Below are positions 19,162 to 26,712 of a stretch of 64,000 nucleotides of DNA, in pieces. This DNA is from Lysobacteraceae bacterium CU05-9 (GTDB taxonomy: Bacteria > Pseudomonadota > Gammaproteobacteria > Xanthomonadales > Xanthomonadaceae): assembly GCA_007556525.1 (NCBI GenBank), contig SWJS01000001.1:402346-466345 (forward strand), written 5' to 3'. The notes beneath the pieces were generated by a model. It searched no databases. It saw only the letters and a list, made by a program, of their open reading frames with translations, and had not been told where the DNA came from. The position numbers were made by a program, and so were the translations under genes. Positions within the stretch are counted from its first letter, which is position 1. Every line of letters starts with the position of its first letter.

Positions 19162-19289
19162 CATCGGGTATTAGCCCGATGACTCGTTGGCGATCGGGGC
19201 ACATCCGTTCCATCGCCCTTTATTTGTTTCAGGCGGATCTAGCGGTACCTTTACGGTGTCTGCGGGTTTCGCGTCACAGGATATTTTTT
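19162..19289 (+). promoter_or_regulatory. Structured rpsO 5' leader, candidate S15 autoregulatory element
   Basis: The predicted transcript starts with CATCGGG, loop TATTAG, CCCGATG (19162-19181), a perfect 7-bp hairpin at the 5' end. It is followed by GGCGAT and ATCGCC, which can pair around a short loop. S15 is known to repress its own translation through structured leaders in several bacteria, and those leaders differ between lineages. That this one binds S15 is an inference. Confidence 0.45.
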
Positions 19290-19550
19290 ATGTCGATTGA
19301 CACCAGCAAGATCATTCAAGATAACGCGCGCGGCGCAAATGACACCGGTTCGCCGGAAGTTCAAGTTGCGTTGCTGACGGCTCGCATCAACCAGTTGACG
19401 GGCCACTTCAAGGAACACAAGCATGACCACCACTCGCGTCGTGGTTTGCTGATGATGGTTAACCGTCGTCGCAGCTTGCTCGACTACTTGAAGCGTAAGG
19501 ACAACGAACGCTATAAGGCGTTGATCGAGAAGTTGGGTCTGCGTCGCTAA
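19290..19550 (+). CDS. rpsO: 30S ribosomal protein S15
   Basis: S15 is a primary 16S rRNA-binding protein of the 30S subunit. The 86-residue protein has the conserved [20 protein letters not shown] and [20 protein letters not shown] segments. The frame is open upstream, but the ATG at 19290 gives the standard N-terminus ([10 protein letters not shown]) and length. The gene has its own promoter and is followed by a terminator before pnp. Confidence 0.97.
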   Translation: MSIDTSKIIQDNARGANDTGSPEVQVALLTARINQLTGHFKEHKHDHHSRRGLLMMVNRRRSLLDYLKRKDNERYKALIEKLGLRR

Positions 19551-19640
19551 TCGCGCCAAGGATTCATCGATCATGTTCAAAGCAGCCGACAATTCCAGTG
19601 CCTCACAGCAACGGATGGTCGACTGAGAGTTTTACCAATG

Positions 19641-19674
19641 CCGCGGTCCAGAAATGGTCCGCGGTTTTGTTTTT
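19641..19674 (+). terminator. Rho-independent terminator between rpsO and pnp
   Basis: CCGCGGTCC (19641-19649) pairs with GGTCCGCGG through eight of nine positions, with one T-T mismatch and loop AGAAAT. A TTTTGTTTTTG tract follows. Partial readthrough would allow rpsO-pnp cotranscription, as in E. coli. Confidence 0.8.
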
Positions 19675-19740
19675 GCAATAAACCATTTGGGCAGGGGCCC
19701 TTGTGGAATCATTTTTTAAGTATCAAAGGAATTACCCATC

Positions 19741-21846
19741 GTGGCCAAAATTACCAAGACCTTTCAGTACGGCAATCAAACCGTAACCCTCGAAACGGGC
19801 GAAATCGCACGTCAAGCCAGTGGTTCCGTGATTGTAAAGATGGACGACACCGTCGTTCTCGTCACCGCAGTTGCAGCGAAGTCCGCACGTGAAGGTCAGG
19901 ACTTCTTCCCATTGACTGTGGACTATCAAGAGAAGTTCTACGCAGGTGGCCGCATCCCGGGTGGCTTCTTCAAGCGCGAAGGTCGCGCGACTGAGAAGGA
20001 AACGTTGATCTCCCGTTTGATCGACCGTCCAATCCGTCCGTTGTTCCCGGAAGATTACAAGAACGAAGTGCAGATCATCGCCACGACGATCTCCTCGAAC
20101 CCTGAAATCGACGGTGACATTCCTGCACTGATCGGCGCATCCGCTGCGCTGGCGTTGGCAGGCACGCCATTCCAAGGTCCAATCGGCGCTGCGAAGGTTG
20201 GTTACAAGGATGGTCAATACATTTTGAATCCAACGGTTTCGCAACTGGTTGATTCCGATCTCGAACTCGTTGTCGCTGGTACTGCGAATGCTGTTTTGAT
20301 GGTGGAATCGGAAGCTAAGATGCTGTCCGAAGACGTCATGCTCGGCGCAGTGATGTTTGGTCACCGCGAAATGCAAGCGGTCATCAACGCCATCAACGAA
20401 TTGGTTGCCGAAGCCGGCACGCAAGCCAGCACGTGGGAAGCACCTGCACGCAACGACGTCATGATCGACGCGTTGAAGGCGTCGGTCGGTTCGCGTTTGG
20501 CGGAAGCATTCCAAATCCGTGAAAAGCTGGAACGCCGTGACGCGATCTCGACGATCCGTTCGGAAGTTCTCGCATCGCTGGAAGACCAGAAGCTCGCGAA
20601 CGAGTGGAAGGACGCCGACATGGCGAAGGAATTCGGTGAACTGGAATACCGCACGATGCGTGATTCGGTTCTCGACACGAAGATCCGCATCGATGGCCGC
20701 GCACTCGACACGGTCCGTCCAATTAATTCGCGCGTTGGTGTTTTGCCACGTACGCATGGTTCGTCGCTGTTTACGCGTGGCGAAACGCAGGCATTGGTCG
20801 TTGCTACGCTGGGTACCGCACGTGATGGTCAAGTCATTGATGCGATCAACGGGGAAACCAAGGACAACTTCCTTTTCCATTACAACTTCCCTCCGTATTC
20901 GGTCGGTGAAACGGGTCGCTTCGGTGCACCTAAGCGCCGCGAAATCGGCCACGGCCGTTTGGCGAAGCGTGGTGTTTTGGCAGTGATGCCAACGATGGAA
21001 GAATTCCCATACACCATCCGCGTTGTTTCGGAAATCACGGAATCCAACGGTTCGTCGTCGATGGCGTCGGTCTGTGGTTCGTCGCTTGCGTTGATGGACG
21101 CCGGTGTGCCAATCAAGGCTCCAGTTGCCGGTATCGCAATGGGTCTGGTGAAGGAAGATGATCGTTTCGTCGTTTTGAGCGACATCCTGGGTGACGAAGA
21201 TCACCTGGGCGACATGGACTTTAAGGTTGCAGGTACGACGGACGGTATCTCGGCATTGCAAATGGACATCAAGATCCAGGGCATCACCGAAGAAATCATG
21301 AAGGTCGCGCTGGAACAAGCGAAGGCCGGCCGTTTGCACATCCTTGGCGAAATGGCGAATGCGTTGAACACGCCACGCAGCGAATTGAGCGAATACGCTC
21401 CTCGCTTGCTGACGATCAAGATTCACCCGGATAAGATCCGTGAAGTGATTGGTAAGGGTGGTGCGACCATTCAAGCCATCACGAAGGAAACCGGTACGCA
21501 AATCGACATCCAGGACGATGGCACGATCGTGATCGCTTCGGTGAACGCGAAGGCTGCGCAAGATGCGAAGAACCGCATTGAGCAAATCACGTCGGACGTT
21601 GAGCCGGGCCGCATCTACGAAGGCAAGGTCGCGAAGATCATGGACTTCGGTGCGTTCGTGACGATTTTGCCAGGTAAGGACGGTTTGGTTCACGTCTCGC
21701 AAATTTCGAATGAGCGCGTCGAAAAGGTCTCCGACAAGCTGAAGGAAGGCGATGTCGTGATGGTCAAGGTTCTCGAAGTCGATAAGCAAGGCCGTATCCG
21801 CCTGTCGATGAAGGACCTGGACGCGCCGGCTGCGCCGGAAGCGTAA
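19741..21846 (+). CDS. pnp: Polyribonucleotide nucleotidyltransferase (PNPase)
   Basis: PNPase is a trimeric 3'-5' phosphorolytic exoribonuclease of the RNA degradosome. The 701-residue protein starts with GTG at 19741, after the ribosome-binding site AAAGGAA. It has two RNase PH domains (for example [20 protein letters not shown] near residue 58, and [16 protein letters not shown] near residue 485), a KH domain ([15 protein letters not shown] near residue 566) and a C-terminal S1 domain from about residue 625 ([18 protein letters not shown]). Length is close to the 711 residues of E. coli. Confidence 0.97.
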   Translation: MAKITKTFQYGNQTVTLETGEIARQASGSVIVKMDDTVVLVTAVAAKSAREGQDFFPLTVDYQEKFYAGGRIPGGFFKREGRATEKETLISRLIDRPIRPLFPEDYKNEVQIIATTISSNPEIDGDIPALIGASAALALAGTPFQGPIGAAKVGYKDGQYILNPTVSQLVDSDLELVVAGTANAVLMVESEAKMLSEDVMLGAVMFGHREMQAVINAINELVAEAGTQASTWEAPARNDVMIDALKASVGSRLAEAFQIREKLERRDAISTIRSEVLASLEDQKLANEWKDADMAKEFGELEYRTMRDSVLDTKIRIDGRALDTVRPINSRVGVLPRTHGSSLFTRGETQALVVATLGTARDGQVIDAINGETKDNFLFHYNFPPYSVGETGRFGAPKRREIGHGRLAKRGVLAVMPTMEEFPYTIRVVSEITESNGSSSMASVCGSSLALMDAGVPIKAPVAGIAMGLVKEDDRFVVLSDILGDEDHLGDMDFKVAGTTDGISALQMDIKIQGITEEIMKVALEQAKAGRLHILGEMANALNTPRSELSEYAPRLLTIKIHPDKIREVIGKGGATIQAITKETGTQIDIQDDGTIVIASVNAKAAQDAKNRIEQITSDVEPGRIYEGKVAKIMDFGAFVTILPGKDGLVHVSQISNERVEKVSDKLKEGDVVMVKVLEVDKQGRIRLSMKDLDAPAAPEA

Positions 21847-21871
21847 ATCTGAAATCTGAAATCTGAAATCA
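21845..21871 (+). repeat. Heptanucleotide tandem repeat (AAATCTG, 3.6 copies)
   Basis: Three exact AAATCTG units and a partial fourth begin in the pnp stop codon and end just before the terminator. Read on the minus strand the unit is GATTTCA, the same motif as the repeat at 60829-60856, which also lies beside a terminator. Confidence 0.85.
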
Positions 21872-21886
21872 GAGCGAAAGCAAAAG

Positions 21887-21917
21887 CGGCGGGGCCTGAG
21901 GGTTCCGCCGTTTTTTT
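21887..21917 (+). terminator. Rho-independent terminator after pnp
   Basis: CGGCGGGGCC (21887-21896), loop TGAG, and GGTTCCGCCG form a 10-bp stem (two G-T pairs) followed by seven T residues. Confidence 0.9.
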
Positions 21918-21956
21918 GTCATGGAGCTTAATGCAGTTGCTGGTAAAGTAGGGGTT

Positions 21957-22571
21957 ATGAAAAAACACTTCAGCATGATCCGCGAATTCCAGATGGCTGA
22001 TTGGTTCACTCTGGCGAATGCGTTCTGTGGGACGGGTGCGATTTTCGCAGCGATGCGATTCCTTCAGGATGGTAACGAACGCGATTTGATGATCGGCATG
22101 GCGCTGATCCCGTTGGCGTTTATTTTTGATGTGTTCGATGGCAACGTCGCGCGGTGGCGCAATGAATCGTCGATCCTTGGCCGTGAGTTGGATTCGCTCG
22201 CAGACGTGATTAGTTTCGGCGTCGCGCCCGCAGCGTTAGGTTATGCGTGCGGCATGCAAGGCGGTTGGGATTGGTTGATCCTGAGTTACTTCGTGTGCTG
22301 CGGTGTCAGTCGCTTGGCGCGCTTTAACGTCACGGCGGAATCGTTGACCGGTGACGAAGGTAAGGTCAAATACTTCGAAGGCACGCCGATTCCGTCAAGC
22401 TTGATTCTCGTGATCATTTTGTTCATTGCATTGTGGCTTGGGCACATCGGTGACTCGCTGTGGCTCGGCATGATCAAGATTGGTCCATGGCAGCTGCATC
22501 CGCTCGTGCTGATGTTCGCCTTGTCCGGCTCGCTGATGATCAGCAAAACCATCCACATTCCCAAACTCTAA
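21957..22571 (+). CDS. pssA: CDP-diacylglycerol-serine O-phosphatidyltransferase-like CDP-alcohol phosphatidyltransferase
   Basis: The 204-residue membrane protein has the CDP-alcohol phosphatidyltransferase signature DG-x2-AR-x8-G-x3-D-x3-D, seen as DGNVARW...G-RELDSLAD near residue 60. Length and the N-terminal segment ADWFTLANAFCGTGAIF fit the membrane-embedded type II phosphatidylserine synthases, which make the precursor of phosphatidylethanolamine. The ATG at 21957 (MKKHFSMIREF) has GGGG upstream; an in-frame ATG at 21921 is less likely. The alcohol substrate is assigned by family resemblance only. Confidence 0.8.
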   Translation: MKKHFSMIREFQMADWFTLANAFCGTGAIFAAMRFLQDGNERDLMIGMALIPLAFIFDVFDGNVARWRNESSILGRELDSLADVISFGVAPAALGYACGMQGGWDWLILSYFVCCGVSRLARFNVTAESLTGDEGKVKYFEGTPIPSSLILVIILFIALWLGHIGDSLWLGMIKIGPWQLHPLVLMFALSGSLMISKTIHIPKL

Positions 22572-22592
22572 TTTCATCCGGAGATTTCCCCC

Positions 22593-23801
22593 ATGTCTTC
22601 CAAAAACCCTTTCGAAGGTTTCGATCCTCAGCAAATGCTTGAGCAGTCCCGTGAATTTTGGGAGAACTGGCAAAAGCAAATGGCGCAGCTCGCGCAATCC
22701 GCGGGTGCACCTTCGCGCATGAATAATCCTTGGAATGTCGGCAACCCATTTGGTTCGTTCGGTGGTGGCAATGCGTTTGGCCAGATGCCGGATCCGTTTG
22801 GTTTCGCGTCCGCGTTCCAACCTCGCAATCCGATGCAAGATGCGATGGATCAAATGAATTCCACGAGCGCGCAATGGATGTCGAAGATGTCCGAACTCGC
22901 ATCGCACTTCATTGATCAAACACCTTCGTCGGCTGATGTCCGCAAGCAATGGGAAAGCATGTTCGGCGGTGCAGGGCAGGACGGTTTCAACCAAATGTTC
23001 AACGTCATGCAGAATGCCGGTCACCAGGACTTCTCTGCTTGGCTCGATCAAGTGCAACCATTCCTCGCGACGTTCCGCATTTCGCCGGATTCGTCGTTGG
23101 ACGTGCCTGCGTTTGGTTTGATGCGCGAACATCAGGAGCGCTGGCAACAGTTGACCAAGTGGGTTGAAGAATATCGCGAAGCTGCCGGCAAGTTCGCAAT
23201 GTTGCTCGGCGAGATCAATCGCGATGCGATGGGTCAATTCGAGAAAAATCTCGAAGACCGTCGCCTGCAAGGCAAGGTGATTGATTCGACGCGTGCACTG
23301 TTCGACGTCTGGGTCGACGCTGCGGAAACGGCGTATGAGAAGACAGCGTTGTCGGAAGATTACCGCAAGGCATACGGTGAGATGGTAAACGCGCAAATGC
23401 GTGTTCGTTTGGCTGTCCAAAATGAAATTGAACGGGTCACCGCCGCCATCGGCATTCCAGGTCGCAGCGAGATTGATGCGGCATATCGCAAGATCACGCA
23501 GCTCGATCGCGAAGTGCGTCGCTTGCGTGACGCCATGATGGAGCGTGCCGGTGATGCGATGAGTTCGTCGTTTGATTCGGTTGCGTCGTTCGTCGATGAA
23601 GTCGCTGCACCATCGAAGAAGAAGAAAGCAAAGAAGAAAGCCGCTGCAAAGAAGGCTGCTAAGAAAGCAACACGCGCTGCCGCCAAGAAGGCCACGAAGA
23701 AAGTTGCCAAGAAGGCTGCGGCGAAGAAAGCCGCCAAGAAAGTCACGCGCAACGTCGCCAAGAAAGCCACGAAGAAAGTTGCCAAGCGTAAGGGACGTTA
23801 A
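22593..23801 (+). CDS. phaE: Class III PHA synthase subunit PhaE with histone-H1-like lysine/alanine tail
   Basis: PhaE is the non-catalytic partner of the class III polyhydroxyalkanoate synthase. The 402-residue protein has the expected N-terminal helix-rich region (FEGFDPQQMLEQSREFWENW), a Gly/Asn/Met-rich stretch, and the C-terminal PhaE domain around residues 170-310. From about residue 340 it carries about 63 residues made almost only of Lys and Ala with Thr, Val and Arg (units like KKAAKKA). This resembles the DNA-binding tail of the phasin PhaF and of AlgP. phaC follows after 9 bases. Confidence 0.9.
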   Translation: MSSKNPFEGFDPQQMLEQSREFWENWQKQMAQLAQSAGAPSRMNNPWNVGNPFGSFGGGNAFGQMPDPFGFASAFQPRNPMQDAMDQMNSTSAQWMSKMSELASHFIDQTPSSADVRKQWESMFGGAGQDGFNQMFNVMQNAGHQDFSAWLDQVQPFLATFRISPDSSLDVPAFGLMREHQERWQQLTKWVEEYREAAGKFAMLLGEINRDAMGQFEKNLEDRRLQGKVIDSTRALFDVWVDAAETAYEKTALSEDYRKAYGEMVNAQMRVRLAVQNEIERVTAAIGIPGRSEIDAAYRKITQLDREVRRLRDAMMERAGDAMSSSFDSVASFVDEVAAPSKKKKAKKKAAAKKAAKKATRAAAKKATKKVAKKAAAKKAAKKVTRNVAKKATKKVAKRKGR

Positions 23802-23810
23802 TCGAACATC

Positions 23811-24896
23811 ATGACCGAACCAACTAACGACAACGTATCGCCGATACAGTTCACTGCGGAATCACTCGCTGCAGAGTTCCAAAATGTCAGCCAGAAATTC
23901 CAGGCGGCGGCGGAGACTTTTGCCAAGCTTCCCGAAGTGAATTACGGCGCGACCGAACGTGAAGAAGTGTGGCGTGATGGGAAGGTGGTTTTGTATCGAT
24001 TCAAGGGCGAGAAGCCATCGACCTCCAAAGTGCCGCTGTTGATCAGCTATGCATTGGTCAACCGTCCGTACATGGTCGATCTGCAAAGTGACAAGTCGCT
24101 CGTGCGCGGATTGCTGGAGCGCGGCGAAGATGTTTACGTCATCGACTGGGGCTACGCCGATCGTTCCGATCGCTATCTCGAGTTGGAAGATTATATCGAG
24201 CGCTATCTCGGTGGCGCGGTGGATTTCCTGCGTAAGAAGTCCGGCCAGAAGAAAATCAACTTGCTCGGCATCTGCCAGGGTGGTGCTTTTAGCCTTTGCT
24301 ACAGCGCGTTGAACCCGAACAAGATTCGCAATTTGATCACGATGGTCACGCCGGTCGACTTTCACACGTCGGACAACATGCTCTCGAATTGGACGCAAGG
24401 TTTGGATGCGGACTTGCTCGTCAATGCGGTGGGCAACGTGTCTGCGGACATGATGAACTTCACGTACCTCACGTTGAAGCCATGGCGCCTGTTCGTGCAG
24501 AAGTATGTCGGCATGGTCGATATTCTCGACGATGGCAAGGCGATGGAAGATTTCCTGCGCATGGAGAAGTGGATTTTTGATTCGCCGGATCAAGCGGGTG
24601 AGGCGTTCCGTCAGTTTACGGAGCAGTTTTTCCAGGGAAATGGTTTCATCAATGGCACGATCAAAATCGGCCGCCGCAACGTCGACCTCATGAACATCAC
24701 GATGCCGGTCTACAACATTTACGCCGAGCATGATCACCTGGTTCCGCCTGAAGCGTCGAAGGCACTCGGTGGTCTCGTCGGTACGGATGATTACTCGGAG
24801 ATGTCGTTCCGCGGTGGGCATATCGGCATTTACGTGTCGTCGCGTGCGCAGAAGGATGTCCCTGAAAACATCCACACCTGGCTGGGCCAACGCTAA
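23811..24896 (+). CDS. phaC: Class III poly(3-hydroxyalkanoate) synthase subunit PhaC
   Basis: PhaC polymerises hydroxyacyl-CoA into storage polyester on cytoplasmic granules. The 361-residue length and the partner PhaE mark class III. The lipase-like box GICQGG places the nucleophile at Cys155. The other triad members are Asp308 (AEHDHLVPP) and His337 (GGHIGIYVSSRA). The trailing small-protein gene starts at the base after the stop. Confidence 0.96.
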   Translation: MTEPTNDNVSPIQFTAESLAAEFQNVSQKFQAAAETFAKLPEVNYGATEREEVWRDGKVVLYRFKGEKPSTSKVPLLISYALVNRPYMVDLQSDKSLVRGLLERGEDVYVIDWGYADRSDRYLELEDYIERYLGGAVDFLRKKSGQKKINLLGICQGGAFSLCYSALNPNKIRNLITMVTPVDFHTSDNMLSNWTQGLDADLLVNAVGNVSADMMNFTYLTLKPWRLFVQKYVGMVDILDDGKAMEDFLRMEKWIFDSPDQAGEAFRQFTEQFFQGNGFINGTIKIGRRNVDLMNITMPVYNIYAEHDHLVPPEASKALGGLVGTDDYSEMSFRGGHIGIYVSSRAQKDVPENIHTWLGQR

Positions 24897-25382
24897 TTGA
24901 CGAGTAACATCGCGCCATCACGTACACGGCTTGCATTGCGTGCTTTGCAAGCCGTTGGCTTTGTGTGGACGGTGCCGAACACTTTGGTCGGCCTGATCGC
25001 CGGTGGCGTTGCGATGCTTCGCGGTGCACACGTGCATTGGCGTCGCAGCGATATGGCGTTGGTGTTCCATGACGTCCCTTGGGGGCCGGGTGGTGCGCTG
25101 ACGTTAGGGAATGTCATTCTCTACACTGGGCAGGATCTCGATTCGCATTGCATGACGTACGAACATCGTGCGGGGCGGCGAGAGGATCCGTTCATTGTTT
25201 TGTCCATGCATGAGCGTGCGCACGTGTATCAGTACATGGTGTTGGGACCGTTGTTTTTGCCACTGTATTTCCTGTGCGGCGGCGTGAGTTACCGCAATCC
25301 ATTTGAGCGCGCAGCCGACCACTACGCGATGAAAGGCGAGGGCTGGTGGCCATTCAAATTGGGCCGTCCTGAAATTCCTTGA
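24897..25382 (+). CDS. Uncharacterised membrane protein with HERAH (HExxH) motif
   Basis: I do not recognise a characterised function. The 161-residue frame begins with TTG directly after the phaC stop; no ATG or ribosome-binding site fits better, so coupling to phaC is likely. Residues about 12-40 form one or two hydrophobic segments. Then come the motif SMHERAHVYQYMVLGPLFLPLYF (shown here only in part: HERAHVYQY, then GPLFLP) and the sequence NPFERAADHYA. HERAH fits the zinc-binding HExxH pattern and the later glutamate could be a third ligand. It may be a membrane metallopeptidase or a degenerate relative. Confidence 0.6.
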   Translation: MTSNIAPSRTRLALRALQAVGFVWTVPNTLVGLIAGGVAMLRGAHVHWRRSDMALVFHDVPWGPGGALTLGNVILYTGQDLDSHCMTYEHRAGRREDPFIVLSMHERAHVYQYMVLGPLFLPLYFLCGGVSYRNPFERAADHYAMKGEGWWPFKLGRPEIP

Positions 25383-25391
25383 AAAAACCTC

Positions 25392-25419
25392 TTGCAAATC
25401 TCGCTCAGTCCCGTATAAT
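25392..25419 (+). promoter_or_regulatory. Promoter for tRNA-Leu
   Basis: TTGCAA (25392-25397) and a perfect TATAAT (25414-25419) lie 16 bases apart, with the mature tRNA beginning 14 bases downstream. Confidence 0.75.
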
Positions 25420-25432
25420 TCTCTGATTCCGT

Positions 25433-25518
25433 GCCGGTGTGGCGGAATGGTAGACGCGGTGGACTCAAAATCCACTGGCAGAGATGTCGTGTAGGTTCGA
25501 GTCCTATCGCCGGTACCA
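25433..25518 (+). tRNA. tRNA-Leu (anticodon CAA)
   Basis: An 86-base class II tRNA with a long variable arm. The anticodon loop CTCAAAA gives anticodon CAA, reading TTG. The acceptor stem GCCGGTG pairs with CGCCGGT using two G-T wobbles, one of them at the terminal 1-72 pair. The discriminator is A and CCA is encoded (25516-25518). Confidence 0.95.
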
Positions 25519-25534
25519 CGGAATGAAGCGAATG

Positions 25535-25559
25535 AGGTGGCAGAGATGCCGCCTTTTTT
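25535..25559 (+). terminator. Rho-independent terminator after tRNA-Leu
   Basis: AGGTGGCA (25535-25542), loop GAGA, and TGCCGCCT form an 8-bp stem with one wobble, followed by six T residues. Confidence 0.85.
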
Positions 25560-25586
25560 GTTGTCTGAAATTTGGGGCAAAGCCCA

Positions 25587-25622
25587 CAAAAAAAGCGACA
25601 ATGCCAAAGACACCATCGCTTT
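25587..25622 (-). terminator. Terminator for the minus-strand tRNA-Val
   Basis: Read on the minus strand, AAAGCGA and TCGCTTT pair around an inner stem rich in G-T wobbles, and a run of T residues follows. It lies just downstream of the tRNA-Val gene. The outer stem is solid and the inner one weak. Confidence 0.6.
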
Positions 25623-25634
25623 CATTCGGGATAT

Positions 25635-25709
25635 TGGTGCGCGGTGCAAGGTTCGAACTTGCGACCCCTGCCGTGTGAAGGCAGTGCTCTACCGCTGAGC
25701 TAACCGCGC
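25635..25709 (-). tRNA. tRNA-Val (anticodon CAC)
   Basis: On the minus strand this 75-base cloverleaf has acceptor GCGCGGT/ACCGCGC, D arm TTAGCTCAGCGGTAGAGC, and anticodon stem CTGCC/GGCAG with loop TTCACAC. The anticodon is CAC, reading GTG. CCA is encoded. It is convergent with tRNA-Leu. Confidence 0.95.
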
Positions 25710-25719
25710 GGAGTTGGAT

Positions 25720-25748
25720 ATTTTAGCGGTTTTTTGCGATCAATCCAA
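25720..25748 (-). promoter_or_regulatory. Promoter for tRNA-Val
   Basis: On the minus strand TTGGAT (25748-25743) and TAAAAT (25725-25720) are 17 bases apart, with the mature tRNA starting 11 bases after the -10 box. Confidence 0.7.
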
Positions 25749-25806
25749 GCACCTGAACAAGATTCGCACCACATTGGTAGAATTGGACGATCAATAAGGA
25801 TTGTCG

Positions 25807-26712
25807 ATGTCGAATACCCAAAGAATCCGCAAGGCCGTGTTCCCCGTTGCTGGGCTGGGCACGCGCTTTTTGCCCGCCACCAAGACCGTTCCCAAGGAAA
25901 TGATGCCGATCGTGGATCGCCCGCTGATCCAGTACGCGGTGGATGAAGCGATCGACGCCGGGTGCGATACGTTGATTTTCGTGACGAACCGTTACAAGCA
26001 TTCGGTCGCGGATTATTTCGACAAGGCGTATGAACTTGAGCAAAAACTCGAGAAGGCCGGCAAGACGAAGCAGCTCGAATTGGTGCGCGAAGTTTTGCCG
26101 CCACATGTACGCGCGGTGTTCGTGACGCAAGCGGAGGCGTTGGGGCTGGGGCATGCGGTTTTGTGCGCGAAGCCGATCGTCGGTGATGAACCGTTCGCCG
26201 TGATTTTGCCGGATGATTTGATCTGGAACCGCAACGGACCATCGGCATTGAAGCAGATGGCGGATCTCGCGGAGTCGTCAGGAAATTCGGTGATTGCCGT
26301 TGAAGACGTGCCGCATGAGATGACCGGCAGCTACGGCATCGTCGACGTCGCATCGTTTGACGAACGCCATGGTCGCATTGACGCGATCGTCGAGAAGCCA
26401 AAGCCCGAAGATGCACCGAGCGATCTTGCAGTGGTTGGGCGTTACATTTTGGACTCGCGGATTTTTGATCTGCTCGAAAACCAAAAGCCAGGCGCCGGCG
26501 GCGAAATCCAACTCACCGACGCGATTGCGGAACTCCTGAAAATCAAGGATGTTGAAGCGTATCGCTTCTTCGGCACGCGTTTCGATTGTGGCTCGCATTT
26601 GGGGTTGATTGAAGCGATCATCCGCTTCGCACTCGACAACGAATCGCTGACGGAAGGCGCACGCGATGCAATGGTGCGCGCACTCGATGAACTCGGTGTG
26701 CAGGAACGTTGA
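25807..26712 (+). CDS. galU: UTP-glucose-1-phosphate uridylyltransferase
   Basis: GalU makes UDP-glucose for surface polysaccharides. The 301-residue protein opens with the nucleotidyltransferase motif AVFPVAGLGTRFLPATK and continues with VPKEMMPIVDRPLIQY. ATG at 25807 is preferred because AAGGA (25796-25800) sits six bases upstream; TTG at 25801 would abut that site. The stop overlaps the start of the sugar dehydrogenase gene (TGATG), so the two are coupled. Confidence 0.94.
   Translation: MSNTQRIRKAVFPVAGLGTRFLPATKTVPKEMMPIVDRPLIQYAVDEAIDAGCDTLIFVTNRYKHSVADYFDKAYELEQKLEKAGKTKQLELVREVLPPHVRAVFVTQAEALGLGHAVLCAKPIVGDEPFAVILPDDLIWNRNGPSALKQMADLAESSGNSVIAVEDVPHEMTGSYGIVDVASFDERHGRIDAIVEKPKPEDAPSDLAVVGRYILDSRIFDLLENQKPGAGGEIQLTDAIAELLKIKDVEAYRFFGTRFDCGSHLGLIEAIIRFALDNESLTEGARDAMVRALDELGVQER

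Noticed and set aside
19732-21789. A 685-codon open frame on the minus strand opposite pnp
   Set aside because: Same antisense-shadow pattern over a certain gene; no ribosome-binding site and no recognisable domain.
23610-23801. Low-complexity AAG/GCC stretch considered as a satellite repeat
   Set aside because: It is fully explained as the in-frame Lys/Ala tail of PhaE.
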